Source: a bacterium (GTDB taxonomy: Bacteria > Fibrobacterota > Fibrobacteria > UBA11236). Taken from it: a DNA stretch of 64,000 bases. Below, piece after piece: positions 54,198-63,874 of this stretch. Below the pieces are notes generated by a model, which saw only the letters and a list, made by a program, of their open reading frames with translations, was not told where the DNA came from and made no database searches. Position 1 is the first letter of the stretch; each line of letters opens with the position of its first letter. Location: positions 80,740 through 144,739 of the forward strand of contig OMJM01000044.1 in NCBI GenBank assembly GCA_900299345.1, in the 5' to 3' direction. The position numbers were made by a program, and so were the translations under genes.

Positions 54198-55457
54198 ATG
54201 CGTCAATTCTGTCTGACGTTTCTGTTTTTGGCGGCGGGCGTGGGTTGGTCCCAGACCTACGTGAATCCCCTGACCGGATCCACCAGCACCCCCGATCCTT
54301 CGATCATCAAGCAGGGAAACACCTATTACATCTTCCACACCGGTAACGGTGTGCAGATCAAGACCTCTACGGATCGCATCACCTGGTCGAACGGCAATCC
54401 GGCTTCCGCGATTTCCACAGCTCCGTCGTGGCATGCGACCTATGTCTCTCCCGCGCCTGCGAGCCAATGGGCGCCGGCCATCCACTATCGCGCCGGCAAG
54501 TACTGGCTGTATTACGCCATCTCGAGTTTTGGTACCCGGACATCGGCCATCGGGTTGCGGACCAACGTGACGTTGAATCCTTCCGATGCCAATTACGCAT
54601 GGCAGGATCAGGGCATGGTGGTGTGCACCTCTAACCAGACGTCTCGTACCGATTGCTTCTATGCCAACACCACAAGTGTCAATGCCGATGACACGACGGC
54701 TTTCAACGCCATTGACCCGCATGTGTTCGTGGATGGCGACGGAACCCCCTGGCTTTCATGGGGTTCTTTTGGAAGCGGTATCCAGCTCATTCGTCTTGAT
54801 CCCGTCACCGGCAAGCCCGCCGCGGGCGCCAAGTACATTACCATCGCGCACCGCTATTATCCCCAGGCCGTGGATGGGTCAAACTACACGCGCTCCATTG
54901 AGGGTCCGATGATCTCCAAGCACGGGCCGTGGTACTATCTCTGGTTCTCCTATGATCGATGCTGCAACAGTTCGAACAGCACCTACAAGGTGATGGTGGC
55001 GCGCGCTCCCTTGGTGACCGGACCTTATGCCGACAAGTCGGGCAATCCCATGCATCCTCCCTACTATGCGGCGGGAAGTAACACCACGTGGGTCACGGCG
55101 AATGCGGGAACGCTGGTTTCAGCGGGTGATACGCGCTGGAAGGGAACGGGTCACAACGATATTTTGGTGGACAACGACACGGTTTTTCTCGTCAACCACT
55201 CCTATGACGCCCAGAACGGCGGGGCCACGCGGTTGATGATCCGCCCGTTGTATTGGGATGCACAGGGTTGGCCGAGTCTGGATCCTGCTCAGGGAACCAT
55301 CAAGTTCCCGACCGTGGTGTTGCAAGAAGTGCGTTTTTCACACCGGGCCCCGGTCAAGGCTGTTTGGAAGAATGGTGTGCTGGTTCCGTGGCGTGGCGGA
55401 ACGAAGAACGCGCTGGGCCGGAACGTCAGGACCGGAATTCCGCCAGCGCGGAAGTGA
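54198..55457 (+). CDS. secreted glycoside hydrolase family 43 enzyme
   Basis: 419 residues with signal peptide (LFLAAGVGWSQ) and a five-bladed propeller. The three GH43 acidic residues are seen in STPDPSIIK (base), FNAIDPHVFVDG (pKa modulator) and YTRSIEGPMI (acid). The pattern with PSWHATYVSPAPASQWAPA points to the endo-arabinanase-like subfamilies. It would cut arabinan or related plant polymers outside the cell. A short tail after the propeller (NALGRNVRTG) may be a vestige of a sorting domain. The 3' end overlaps the convergent gene by 32 bases. Confidence 0.87.
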   Translation: MRQFCLTFLFLAAGVGWSQTYVNPLTGSTSTPDPSIIKQGNTYYIFHTGNGVQIKTSTDRITWSNGNPASAISTAPSWHATYVSPAPASQWAPAIHYRAGKYWLYYAISSFGTRTSAIGLRTNVTLNPSDANYAWQDQGMVVCTSNQTSRTDCFYANTTSVNADDTTAFNAIDPHVFVDGDGTPWLSWGSFGSGIQLIRLDPVTGKPAAGAKYITIAHRYYPQAVDGSNYTRSIEGPMISKHGPWYYLWFSYDRCCNSSNSTYKVMVARAPLVTGPYADKSGNPMHPPYYAAGSNTTWVTANAGTLVSAGDTRWKGTGHNDILVDNDTVFLVNHSYDAQNGGATRLMIRPLYWDAQGWPSLDPAQGTIKFPTVVLQEVRFSHRAPVKAVWKNGVLVPWRGGTKNALGRNVRTGIPPARK

Positions 55458-55920
55458 ACAAGATCCAGCGCGGCGGCTTTTCCCCGGTGTCACGCGGGAA
55501 ACTCACGTTCACCGAAATTCCCAGTCCGTAATGGAGCTCCACCGGTTTTTTCAGGTTGAAGGTGTTGGCCTGCGTGGCTCCCGCGACGTGATCTCCGAAT
55601 AGTGCGAGGTTGTCGAAAGCGCGCAGCAGCTTGGGCCCGTCGTACAGGTGCACGGCGATTACCGGGGAACGCGAGGTGTTGTGAAAGAACAGGAACGCCC
55701 GTGAGAACAGCGGCTTCGATCCATCCAGCAGGGCCGGGGCCGAAAACGGAATGTGAAACCAGTTGGTGGTGGATTCCTTGCCCCAGAACGTCGCGCCCCA
55801 GCCTTTGCGCGAGGTCTCGTCAATGCGATCGGGATACTCCGGCATCGTGACATTGCCATGCGCGGAAATGATTGCCTTGAGGGGTGTGGTGGGCGGTGTG
55901 CGCGAACGGGAGATTTTCAT
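55426..55920 (-). CDS. uncharacterised protein, DUF6623-like
   Basis: 164 residues without signal peptide. Segments GWGATFWGKESTTNWFHIPF, SRAFLFFHNTSRSPVIAVHLYDG and AFDNLALFGDH resemble a widespread family of small proteins of unknown function (I believe DUF6623; from memory, unchecked). The fold is probably an all-beta sandwich. The ATG at 55920 avoids a long overlap with the cytochrome gene, though no clear ribosome site is seen. The 3' end overlaps the GH43 gene on the other strand. Confidence 0.6.
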   Translation of the reverse strand: MKISRSRTPPTTPLKAIISAHGNVTMPEYPDRIDETSRKGWGATFWGKESTTNWFHIPFSAPALLDGSKPLFSRAFLFFHNTSRSPVIAVHLYDGPKLLRAFDNLALFGDHVAGATQANTFNLKKPVELHYGLGISVNVSFPRDTGEKPPRWILFTSALAEFRS

Positions 55921-55939
55921 GCGGGGCCAGTTTAGAATT

Positions 55940-56941
55940 TTATCCTGCCGCCTGTCCATGAACATGTTGTATCGTCGGCCCGGTCTCGTGATGGACCGGC
56001 GCGAGGCTTCGCAGATAGCGGTACAGTGCCCGCAGATCATCGTCGGTCATGCGGCTGAAACCACCCCACGGCATCGGCGCGTCGGGGATGAGCAGTCCCG
56101 CGCGGAAACGTTGCATGAAATCCTGCTCACTCCACGCAGTGATACGGCCGGTGGCGGAATCGGGTGTGAGATTAGGGCTGACATAGACGGTGTCGGGATG
56201 AAGATGGGAGTGAAACGCCAGCCCACCTGAGAAAAACGGACTCAAATATTCGCCGGTTTTCAAGCTGCGCGCCGTGTGGCAGGCGCCGCACCCGCCCAAC
56301 GTGTTGGCCAGATATTCCCCGTAACGCACGGAGGGCTCCGGTGTCAATTTTTCCCGCAGCGTAGTGCGAGGCGCATAGGGTTGGATGAAATAGGACAAGG
56401 TGATTTTTCCCAGCAGATTGAGCTGGGGTTTCGGGGGTACGCCAGGCTGGGGCGGCAGCGAACGGAGGAAGGAGAGCACGGCAATCAAGTCCTCTTCAGT
56501 CAGATCCGCGAAGGCATCCATGAAGGGCAGCCCGATCCGGCCTTCGCGGTTCACACCGTGCCGCATCATACGGGCCAGTTGGCCATCGCTCACCGCTCCG
56601 ATGCCTGTGGCGGAATCCGGTGTCAAATTGGGCGCGCTCCAGGTTCCCAGGTAGGTATGTTCCCCTGGTCCCCCGATCAGCGGCACTTCCTGACCGAGAA
56701 ACAGCTGGGGACGTGTGGAATCCGGGGAGTGGCAATCCGCGCAACGACCGGGTCCGTACACGATGTACCTGCCGCGCGCAATGGCGGAGGAGTCGGTGGA
56801 AGCCCGCGTGGCAGGCAAAGGGACATCCCAGGTTTTACGATATCCGACCAAAGCGTACAGGGTTGCCGCAACGCTTGCCAAAATCACGAATCCCGCCACC
56901 GCGGCAAGGACAATCATGGTTCTTTTCAACCATTTATTCAC
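55940..56941 (-). CDS. diheme cytochrome c, membrane-anchored
   Basis: 333 residues: one N-terminal membrane helix (about 9-31), then two cytochrome c domains with haem sites CADCHSP and CGACHTA. Each is followed by a similar block (PNLTPDSATGIGAVSDGQ and PNLTPDSATGRITAWSEQ) that shows internal duplication. It resembles the cytochrome subunits of periplasmic alcohol, aldehyde or gluconate dehydrogenases and free diheme carriers. No dehydrogenase gene adjoins it. A His-rich end (HHETGPTIQHVHG) is unusual. Confidence 0.82.
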   Translation of the reverse strand: MNKWLKRTMIVLAAVAGFVILASVAATLYALVGYRKTWDVPLPATRASTDSSAIARGRYIVYGPGRCADCHSPDSTRPQLFLGQEVPLIGGPGEHTYLGTWSAPNLTPDSATGIGAVSDGQLARMMRHGVNREGRIGLPFMDAFADLTEEDLIAVLSFLRSLPPQPGVPPKPQLNLLGKITLSYFIQPYAPRTTLREKLTPEPSVRYGEYLANTLGGCGACHTARSLKTGEYLSPFFSGGLAFHSHLHPDTVYVSPNLTPDSATGRITAWSEQDFMQRFRAGLLIPDAPMPWGGFSRMTDDDLRALYRYLRSLAPVHHETGPTIQHVHGQAAG

Positions 56942-57290
56942 GCTGTATCCCCCGTTTGTCCATTTTGGTTAAAAGGAAAATTAGCTGGTGAAAAACAATC
57001 CATGAAAAAAAACTTTCATCAACCGATAACTGGCTTAATCAGGATGGTTTTTTCCTTGATCGGCAATGCCTTAACTTGGGGATTACCGGTCTGTTTTTCC
57101 ACTGTGGAATCACGTGGAGAGGCTGGGGATAAAATCGTAATTTCCACTTTGACAATGACTTAAGAGTTCGTGCGATCTGTTCGAAAATTTCCGCCTTTAA
57201 AAAAGGGGCAGGAATTAGATTCAACCTTCACCACCGGCAAACAAAAAACCAATCGGCATTTACAGTATCGTGGATTAGAGGAGGCGTATC
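56942..57290. other. intergenic region upstream of nrdJ with a 13-base palindrome
   Basis: 349 bases without a gene between divergent cytochrome and nrdJ genes. A perfect inverted repeat TTCCACTGTGGAA lies at 57097-57109, followed by CACGTGG. A GAGGAGG ribosome site is at the nrdJ end. I see neither a convincing NrdR box pair nor a cobalamin riboswitch. Confidence 0.5.
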
Positions 57291-60200
57291 ATGCGCTTTG
57301 AAAGATTGCTCACTCAAGAAGGAAAAAATCCCTACGACACCATTCAATATGCGTGGCGCAAATCACAAGTGCGCGCATTGGATGGAACGGGATCTTCCGT
57401 CATCGAAGTCGAAGTTCCGGAATCGTGGTCGCAAACCGCGACTGATATTCTCGCGCAGAAATATCTGCGCCGCCGCGACGTTCCCGTCTCCAAGGACGCC
57501 TCGGGAAAAACCGTGACCGGTGGTGAGAACAGCGTGCGCCAGGTGGTGGATCGTCTGGTGGGATGCTGGCGTCATTGGGGCGATCAACTCGGTTATTTCG
57601 ACACGCCCGCCGATTCGCAGATCTTCTATGATGAGCTCGCGCACATGCTGCTTCATCAGATGGCGGCACCCAACTCTCCGCAATGGTTCAACACCGGCCT
57701 GAACTGGAAATACGGCATCACCGGTTCGGCGCAGGGACACTACTACGTCGATCCCGCCGACAACGAGATCAAACATTCCGCCGACGCTTACACGCGTCCG
57801 CAACCGCACGCATGCTTCATCCAGTCGGTGAAGGATGATCTGCTTGGCGACGGGGGCATCTTCTCCCTGTTGCAGCGCGAAGGCCGCATCTTCAAATATG
57901 GCTCCGGCACGGGCACCAACTTCAGCGCCGTGCGCGCCGCGGGTGAATCGCTGGGCGGCGGCGGACAATCCTCAGGCCTCATGTCCTTCCTCAAGGTGTT
58001 CGATCGCGCCGCCGGTGCGATCAAGTCCGGTGGCACCACGCGTCGTGCCGCAAAGATGGTGTGCCTCGATCTCGATCACCCTGAAGTCGAGGAGTTCATC
58101 AACTGGAAGAGCCGCGAAGAGGAAAAAGTCGCGGCCCTGCTCACGGGTTCCGCGCTGTTGAAAGCGGGCGAACAGAATTTGAATCGCCAGGGCGCGGACG
58201 GCAACCCCAATGTTCCCGGTGGAGCGTTTGTTCCCGAGGCGATTTGGGAACGCGATCGCGCCTTGATGCGTCAAGGTATTTCTGTGGGTGATCGCGAAGT
58301 GTACGATTCCCACTTTGAAGGCGAGGCGTACGTCACGGTCAGTGGACAGAACTCCAACAACTCCGTGCGCGTGCCCAACTCCTTCCTCGACGCAGTGGAC
58401 GCCGACGGCGATTGGCAATTGCTCGGTCGCGTGGACGGCGCCGTGCGCAAGACGGTGAAGGCACGCAAGCTGTGGGACAACATCGCCAAGGCTGCGTGGG
58501 ATTGCGCCGATCCCGGTGTGCAATACGACGATCTCATCAACGAGTGGCACACCTGCCCCAACGACGGCCGCATCCGCGCCTCCAATCCCTGCTCCGAGTA
58601 CATGTTCCTCGATGACACCGCGTGCAACCTCGCCTCGCTCAATCTGGTTTCGTTCCAGAATGAAGATGGTTCGCTCGACGTGTCCTCCTTTGCGCACGCC
58701 ACGCGCCTGTGGACGGTGGTGCTGGAAATCTCCGTGGGCATGGCGCAGTTTCCTTCGCCGGAAATCGCACGCAAATCCTACGACTACCGCACGCTCGGTC
58801 TGGGTTACGCCAATCTCGGCGCATTCCTGATGCGCGTGGGCATTCCTTATGACTCCGCTGCGGCCGCCGACTGGACCGCCGCCATCACCGCCATTCTCGG
58901 TGGTGAGTCATACGCCGCTTCCGCAGAAATGGCCGCCGCGCTGGGAGCCTTCCCGCGCTATGCCGCCAACCGCGATGCCATGCTGCGCGTCATGCGCAAC
59001 CACGAGCGTGCCGCACGTTGCGCCGCAGGATCCGAATACGAGGGCCTGTCCGTGATTCCGCGCGGAATCACCGGTGAGTTCTGCCCGGCCCCCATGGTCA
59101 AGGCGGCTCGCGAGGCATGGGAGCGCGCTTTGTTCCTGGGAACCAAGCACGGCTACCGCAATGCGCAGGTGACGGTGCTTGCGCCGACCGGAACCATCGG
59201 CTTGATCATGGATTGCGACACCACCGGCATCGAGCCCGACTTCGCGATGGTGAAGTTCAAGAAGCTGGCCGGCGGTGGATACTTCAAGATCACCAACCGC
59301 TCACTGCCCGTGGCCCTGCGTCATCTGGGATACTCTCCCAGCGAGATCGAAGCCATCGAGCGCTATTGCCTCGGCACCGGCAGCCTGGAAAACTCGCCGC
59401 ACGTGAACCGCGCCACCTTGTCCGAGCGTGGATTCACCGACGAGGTGTTGCGCAAGATCGACAAGGCGTTGCCCCTCTCGCTGTCGCTGGAAGACGCCTT
59501 CCATTCGCGTCTCGTGGGCCGGGATTTCCTGTCCGGTCTGGGTGTGGATGCGAACGCGTTGGATGGCGATGGTTTCGACGTGCTGGAAGCGCTGGGCTTC
59601 TCCTTCGAGCAGATCGAAGAGGCGGACCGTGCCATTTGCGGCGCGCAGATGGTGGAAGGCGCGCCCTTCCTCAAGCCGGATCACTACGCGGTGTTCGACT
59701 GCGCGAGCAAGTGCGGCAAGGGCGTGCGTATGATTTCACCCATGGGCCACATGCGCATCATGTCCACGGCGCAGCCATTCATCTCCGGCGCCATTTCCAA
59801 GACCGTGAACCTCGACAACAGCGCCACGGTGGCCGACATCCTCAACATCTACCGCGAAGGTCATAAGGGATTGCTCAAGGCCATCTCCGTGTATCGCGAC
59901 GGATGCAAACTGTCCCAGCCGCTCAACGTCAAGAAGGCGCGCCAAAAGACCCAGCCTGTCGCGGCCGCCGCGACTGTGGCTCCGGTCATGCCCTCGGCTC
60001 CGCTCGTGCATGTCGAATCCCGTCCGGTTCAGGCCGGAGGCCGTCCCATGCGTCGCAAACTTCCCGCGCGTCGCGACGGTTTCGTTCAGGAAGTCACCAT
60101 CGGTGGTCACAAGCTGTTCCTGCGCACGGGAGAATATCCCGATGGCAGCCTCGGCGAGATCTTCATCGACATGTACAAGGAAGGCGCGGGCTACCGCGGC

Positions 60201-60680
60201 ATCCTGAACTGCTTCGCGGTGTTGACCTCCAAGGCCCTGCAATACGGAATTCCGCTGGAAGAACTGGTGGATACGTTCACGTTCACGCGCTTTGAACCCG
60301 CGGGTCCCGTGGAGGGCCACGAGAACATCAAGAACTGCACCTCGATGCTGGATCTCATCTTCCGCATCTTGGGCTTGCAGTATCTCGGCCAGACCGACTT
60401 CGTGCACGTGAAGCCGCTCGAGGCTCCGGGTGCGCGCGGCAATGCGCATGCAGTGGAAAGCCACGAACCGGTGACTTCCACGCCTGTGATTTCGGAACCG
60501 GTGTCGGGCGGGGCGGCGCTGGCTGCGCGGGGCGCGATGTCGCGCAGCGAGGCCGCGGATCTTTCCCGTCGTGCTGGTTACACGGGCGACAACTGCGCCT
60601 CCTGCGGATCCATGCGCGTGCGTCGTAATGGAACCTGCGTGGTGTGCGAGGATTGCGGCACGACGAGCGGCTGTTCCTGA
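57291..60680 (+). CDS. nrdJ: vitamin B12-dependent ribonucleotide reductase (class II)
   Basis: 1129 residues. N-terminal cysteine region PHACFIQSVKDD, GGTTRRAAKMVCLDLDHPEVEEF, radical-site loop NPCSEYMFLDDTACNLASLNL and PTGTIGLIMDCDTTGIEPD are class II NrdJ motifs. A proline/alanine-rich linker (about 885-915) leads to the TSCPD domain (YRGILNCFAVLTSKALQ). The last 30 residues hold a Cys-rich redox tail CASCGSMRVRRNGTCVVCEDC. It makes deoxynucleotides with adenosylcobalamin, with or without O2. No intein. Single gene with its own terminator. Confidence 0.95.
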   Translation: MRFERLLTQEGKNPYDTIQYAWRKSQVRALDGTGSSVIEVEVPESWSQTATDILAQKYLRRRDVPVSKDASGKTVTGGENSVRQVVDRLVGCWRHWGDQLGYFDTPADSQIFYDELAHMLLHQMAAPNSPQWFNTGLNWKYGITGSAQGHYYVDPADNEIKHSADAYTRPQPHACFIQSVKDDLLGDGGIFSLLQREGRIFKYGSGTGTNFSAVRAAGESLGGGGQSSGLMSFLKVFDRAAGAIKSGGTTRRAAKMVCLDLDHPEVEEFINWKSREEEKVAALLTGSALLKAGEQNLNRQGADGNPNVPGGAFVPEAIWERDRALMRQGISVGDREVYDSHFEGEAYVTVSGQNSNNSVRVPNSFLDAVDADGDWQLLGRVDGAVRKTVKARKLWDNIAKAAWDCADPGVQYDDLINEWHTCPNDGRIRASNPCSEYMFLDDTACNLASLNLVSFQNEDGSLDVSSFAHATRLWTVVLEISVGMAQFPSPEIARKSYDYRTLGLGYANLGAFLMRVGIPYDSAAAADWTAAITAILGGESYAASAEMAAALGAFPRYAANRDAMLRVMRNHERAARCAAGSEYEGLSVIPRGITGEFCPAPMVKAAREAWERALFLGTKHGYRNAQVTVLAPTGTIGLIMDCDTTGIEPDFAMVKFKKLAGGGYFKITNRSLPVALRHLGYSPSEIEAIERYCLGTGSLENSPHVNRATLSERGFTDEVLRKIDKALPLSLSLEDAFHSRLVGRDFLSGLGVDANALDGDGFDVLEALGFSFEQIEEADRAICGAQMVEGAPFLKPDHYAVFDCASKCGKGVRMISPMGHMRIMSTAQPFISGAISKTVNLDNSATVADILNIYREGHKGLLKAISVYRDGCKLSQPLNVKKARQKTQPVAAAATVAPVMPSAPLVHVESRPVQAGGRPMRRKLPARRDGFVQEVTIGGHKLFLRTGEYPDGSLGEIFIDMYKEGAGYRGILNCFAVLTSKALQYGIPLEELVDTFTFTRFEPAGPVEGHENIKNCTSMLDLIFRILGLQYLGQTDFVHVKPLEAPGARGNAHAVESHEPVTSTPVISEPVSGGAALAARGAMSRSEAADLSRRAGYTGDNCASCGSMRVRRNGTCVVCEDCGTTSGCS

Positions 60681-60699
60681 GTCTGGTAGAATTCGCGAC

Positions 60700-60734
60700 A
60701 ACCCCGTTCTGGATCTTCCAGAACGGGGTTTTTT
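60700..60734 (+). terminator. rho-independent terminator after nrdJ
   Basis: A perfect 14-pair stem AACCCCGTTCTGGA with its complement around a three-base loop TCT, followed by TTTT. It closes the nrdJ transcript before fdhD. Confidence 0.9.
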
Positions 60735-60769
60735 GTTTTCGGCCTTCCTTTTCCTGCTAAATTCTTGTC

Positions 60770-61588
60770 ATGTCCTACCGTCATTTCAAGGCCCGCCGCT
60801 TTGACGAAAACGGCGTTTCCGACACCGAAGAAACCGTGGTGGAGGAGGGCGCTCTTCAGATTCGCGTGAATGGCAAGCCGTTCACGGTCACCATGCGCAC
60901 ACCCGGCGATGATCGCCGTCTCGTGATGGGCCTATTGTTCTCCGAGGGCTTGGTGGAAAAATTCACCGACGTGGAATCGTTGAACGAAATCCCTTCCTTG
61001 GATGGCACGACAGTGTGGTCGGTGACACTCAAGGACGGGATGTTGTCGGAAGGAAAGCTTTCCAATCGCTCCCTGGCTTCGACCTCTTCGTGCGGTTTGT
61101 GCGGGAAGACGGAATGGGATACTCAGACCGTGGAGGCGAGCGCTTCCCGGCAGTTGGCATTTCCTCAATCGTTGCTGAGCCGGTGTTTCCGTGTCATGAG
61201 CGAACATCAGGCCGTATTCGGCCGTACCGGTGGAAGTCATGCAGCCGCCCTTTTTTCTGCCAACGCCGGATTGTTGGCCTTTGGTGAGGATGCGGGACGC
61301 CACAACGCTGTGGACAAGGCGGTGGGGGATTTGTGGGAGCGCGGACGTTTGGACGAAGCCGTTCTATTGTGTGTCAGCGGTCGTGTTTCCTATGAGATTG
61401 CCTCCAAGGCGAAACGCGCCGGGGTTTCCATTTTGGCGGCGGTGTCGGCGCCATCTTCCATGGCCGTGGAATATTGCCGTGAACACGGGATCACCTTGGC
61501 CTGTTTTTGTCGTGGAGATCGCGCCACCGTGTATTCGCATCCCGAGTATTTGATCGAATCCACTGTTTCCGGACAGGCGCGGATATGA
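60770..61588 (+). CDS. fdhD: formate dehydrogenase accessory sulfurtransferase FdhD
   Basis: 272 residues with the CxxC motif in TSSCGLCGK, GRTGGSHAAALF, GEDAGRHNAVDKAVG and SGRVSYEIASKAKRAGV, all typical of FdhD. It transfers sulfur from a cysteine desulfurase to the molybdenum bis-guanylate cofactor, which formate-dehydrogenase-type enzymes need. It overlaps the molybdoenzyme gene (ATGA), which is very probably its client. Confidence 0.93.
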   Translation: MSYRHFKARRFDENGVSDTEETVVEEGALQIRVNGKPFTVTMRTPGDDRRLVMGLLFSEGLVEKFTDVESLNEIPSLDGTTVWSVTLKDGMLSEGKLSNRSLASTSSCGLCGKTEWDTQTVEASASRQLAFPQSLLSRCFRVMSEHQAVFGRTGGSHAAALFSANAGLLAFGEDAGRHNAVDKAVGDLWERGRLDEAVLLCVSGRVSYEIASKAKRAGVSILAAVSAPSSMAVEYCREHGITLACFCRGDRATVYSHPEYLIESTVSGQARI

Positions 61589-63831
61589 GCGAAAAGTCCG
61601 ATTTGAAGATTCCATACGATTATCCCGCCGCGGGTCGCGGCGCCTTGATCTCCAGCGCCAAACATCTCTTGCGTGAAAAGGCTTTGGTGACGGGATCCAA
61701 AGCCCTGTTGCGCATGAACCAGCCCGATGGATTTGATTGCCCGGGTTGCGCGTGGCCGGAGCCCGGACACGCGTCCCATTTCGAGTTTTGCGAGAACGGT
61801 GCCAAAGCCGTAGCGGCTGAAACGACGACCAAACGCGTCACCCGTGAATTCTTCGCACGCCACACCGTGTCCGAACTTTTGAAGAAGGACGGTTACTGGC
61901 TCGAAGGTCAGGGTCGACTCACCGAACCCATGGCTTATGATGCGGCCACGGATCATTATGTGCCCATTTCCTGGGATGAGCTTTACCGGCGCATCGGATC
62001 GGCATTGCGTTCGCTGTCCAATCCCGACGAAGCGGTGTTTTACACCTCGGGACGCACCAGCAATGAAGCCGCGTTCCTGTACCAGTTGTTTGGTCGCGAG
62101 TTCGGAACCAACAATTTTCCCGACTGCTCGAACATGTGCCATGAATCCTCGGGTGTGGCGCTCAACGAATCGGTGGGCGTGGGCAAGGGCACGGTGACGC
62201 TGGAGGATTTCGAAAAAGCCGACGCGATCTTCGTGATCGGCCAGAATCCCGGCACCAATCATCCCCGCATGCTTTCGGAACTGGAAAAGGCGGCGAAGCG
62301 TGGCTGCGAGATTGTAGTATTGAATCCGCTGCGCGAACCCGGCCTGCTCAAATTTCTGCACCCCCAACACGCTGTGGACATGGTAATCGGCAAGGGAACA
62401 CCCATTGCCACGATGTACCTGCAGCCTTTGGTGGCCGGGGATTTTGCCGTGTTCACCGGATTGATCAAATCCGTGCTGGAACGCGGGGAAGAGATTCTGG
62501 ATCGTGCGTTCATTGAGACGCACACCTCGGGTTTCGAAACCTTGGCCGCCACGGTGCGGGAAACTCCCTGGTCGTTGATCGAGGAACAGTCCGGTCTGAG
62601 TCAAGCGCAGATCGTGATGATGGCGGACATCTACGTGCGCTCGAAGTCCGTCATTGCCTGTTGGGCCATGGGATTGACGCAGAACAAACATGCTGTCGCC
62701 ACCATCCAACAGGTGGTGAACCTGATGCTGCTGCGCGGCAACGTCGGTCGCCCTGGCGCGGGATTGTGTCCGGTGCGCGGTCACAGCAATGTGCAAGGCG
62801 ATCGCACCATGGGGATTTACGAGAAACCCTCCGCGGCCTTTCTTGACTCTCTCGATCGCGTGTTCGGCATTCGCTCACCGCGCAAGCACGGTTATGATAC
62901 GGTGGAAGCCATTGCGGCCATGCACGAAGGGAAGGCAAAAGTCTTCATCGCCATGGGCGGAAACTTTGCCGAGGCCACGCCGGACTCGGCCTTTACCGAA
63001 GACGCGTTGCGACGTTGCGCGGTCACCGCGCACGTGTCCACCAAGTTGAACCGCAGCCACTTGATCACGGGCAGAGAGGCGTACATCCTACCGTGTTTGG
63101 GTCGAAGTGAAATCGACATGCGTGAAGGCAAACCGCAAAAGGTCACGGTCGAGGATTCCATGTCCATGGTGCATGCTTCGGTGGGACGTAACGCCCCGGC
63201 GTCTCCGCATCTTCTCTCGGAACCCGCCATTGTCTCGCGCTTGGCGCGCGCCACGCTGCCGGAATCGAAAACATCCTGGGAACGTTTCGGAAACGATTAC
63301 GCCTCGCTTCGGGACAAAATCGCGGAAACGCTGCCCGCTTTCAAGGGCTTTAATCAGCGCATCGAGGAGCCGGGTGGCTTTTATCTGGGCAATGCAGCGG
63401 CAGAGCGCCGGTGGCAGGTGGAAGGGGGCAAGGCGCGTTTTACCGTGATGCCGATGCCTGTGCTTAAGCTTCCCGACGGTGCGTTACGGCTGATGACAAT
63501 GCGCTCCCACGATCAATACAACACGACGATCTACGGGCTCGATGACCGCTATCGTGGCATTTACGGCGAACGTCGCGTGGTGTTTCTCAATCCTCTCGAC
63601 ATCGAATCCCGTGGTTTGGTCGCCGGAGATCGCATCGATTTGATCCGGAATGGCGAGGATGGTGTTGAGCGTGTGGCGGAGAATTTCAAGGTCGTGGAAT
63701 ATGACATTCCCAAAGGCTGCGCCGGTGCTTATTTCCCGGAAACCAATGTGCTGGTGCCGCTGTCATCTTTCGCAGATAAAAGCCAGACGCCCCTGTCGAA
63801 GTTCATTCCGGTAACGTTGCGTAAGCGCTGA
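61585..63831 (+). CDS. FdhF/YdeP-family molybdopterin oxidoreductase
   Basis: 748 residues from the ATG at 61585. N-terminal DCPGCAWPEP (cluster cysteines), then FYTSGRTSNEAAFLYQLF, a CSNMCHESSG segment where the molybdenum ligand may lie, GQNPGTNHPRM, and GRPGAGLCPVRGHSNVQGDRT split along 412-432. The C-terminal MoCo-binding domain has RSHDQYNTTIYG. This subfamily is related to formate dehydrogenase H, but members such as YdeP have no proven reaction. No electron-transfer subunit follows. The coupling to fdhD supports a sulfurated bis-MGD enzyme; formate as substrate is a guess. Confidence 0.85.
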   Translation: MSEKSDLKIPYDYPAAGRGALISSAKHLLREKALVTGSKALLRMNQPDGFDCPGCAWPEPGHASHFEFCENGAKAVAAETTTKRVTREFFARHTVSELLKKDGYWLEGQGRLTEPMAYDAATDHYVPISWDELYRRIGSALRSLSNPDEAVFYTSGRTSNEAAFLYQLFGREFGTNNFPDCSNMCHESSGVALNESVGVGKGTVTLEDFEKADAIFVIGQNPGTNHPRMLSELEKAAKRGCEIVVLNPLREPGLLKFLHPQHAVDMVIGKGTPIATMYLQPLVAGDFAVFTGLIKSVLERGEEILDRAFIETHTSGFETLAATVRETPWSLIEEQSGLSQAQIVMMADIYVRSKSVIACWAMGLTQNKHAVATIQQVVNLMLLRGNVGRPGAGLCPVRGHSNVQGDRTMGIYEKPSAAFLDSLDRVFGIRSPRKHGYDTVEAIAAMHEGKAKVFIAMGGNFAEATPDSAFTEDALRRCAVTAHVSTKLNRSHLITGREAYILPCLGRSEIDMREGKPQKVTVEDSMSMVHASVGRNAPASPHLLSEPAIVSRLARATLPESKTSWERFGNDYASLRDKIAETLPAFKGFNQRIEEPGGFYLGNAAAERRWQVEGGKARFTVMPMPVLKLPDGALRLMTMRSHDQYNTTIYGLDDRYRGIYGERRVVFLNPLDIESRGLVAGDRIDLIRNGEDGVERVAENFKVVEYDIPKGCAGAYFPETNVLVPLSSFADKSQTPLSKFIPVTLRKR

Positions 63832-63874
63832 TTCTAAACGCCTCGATCCCTTCCGATGGCGCTGTGAAGAGGCG

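Noticed and set aside
56942..57290. Cobalamin riboswitch or NrdR boxes before nrdJ
   Set aside because: No B12-box-like GCCACTG context with the needed flanking helices and no paired NrdR 16-mers could be found; only TCCACTG within a palindrome is present.
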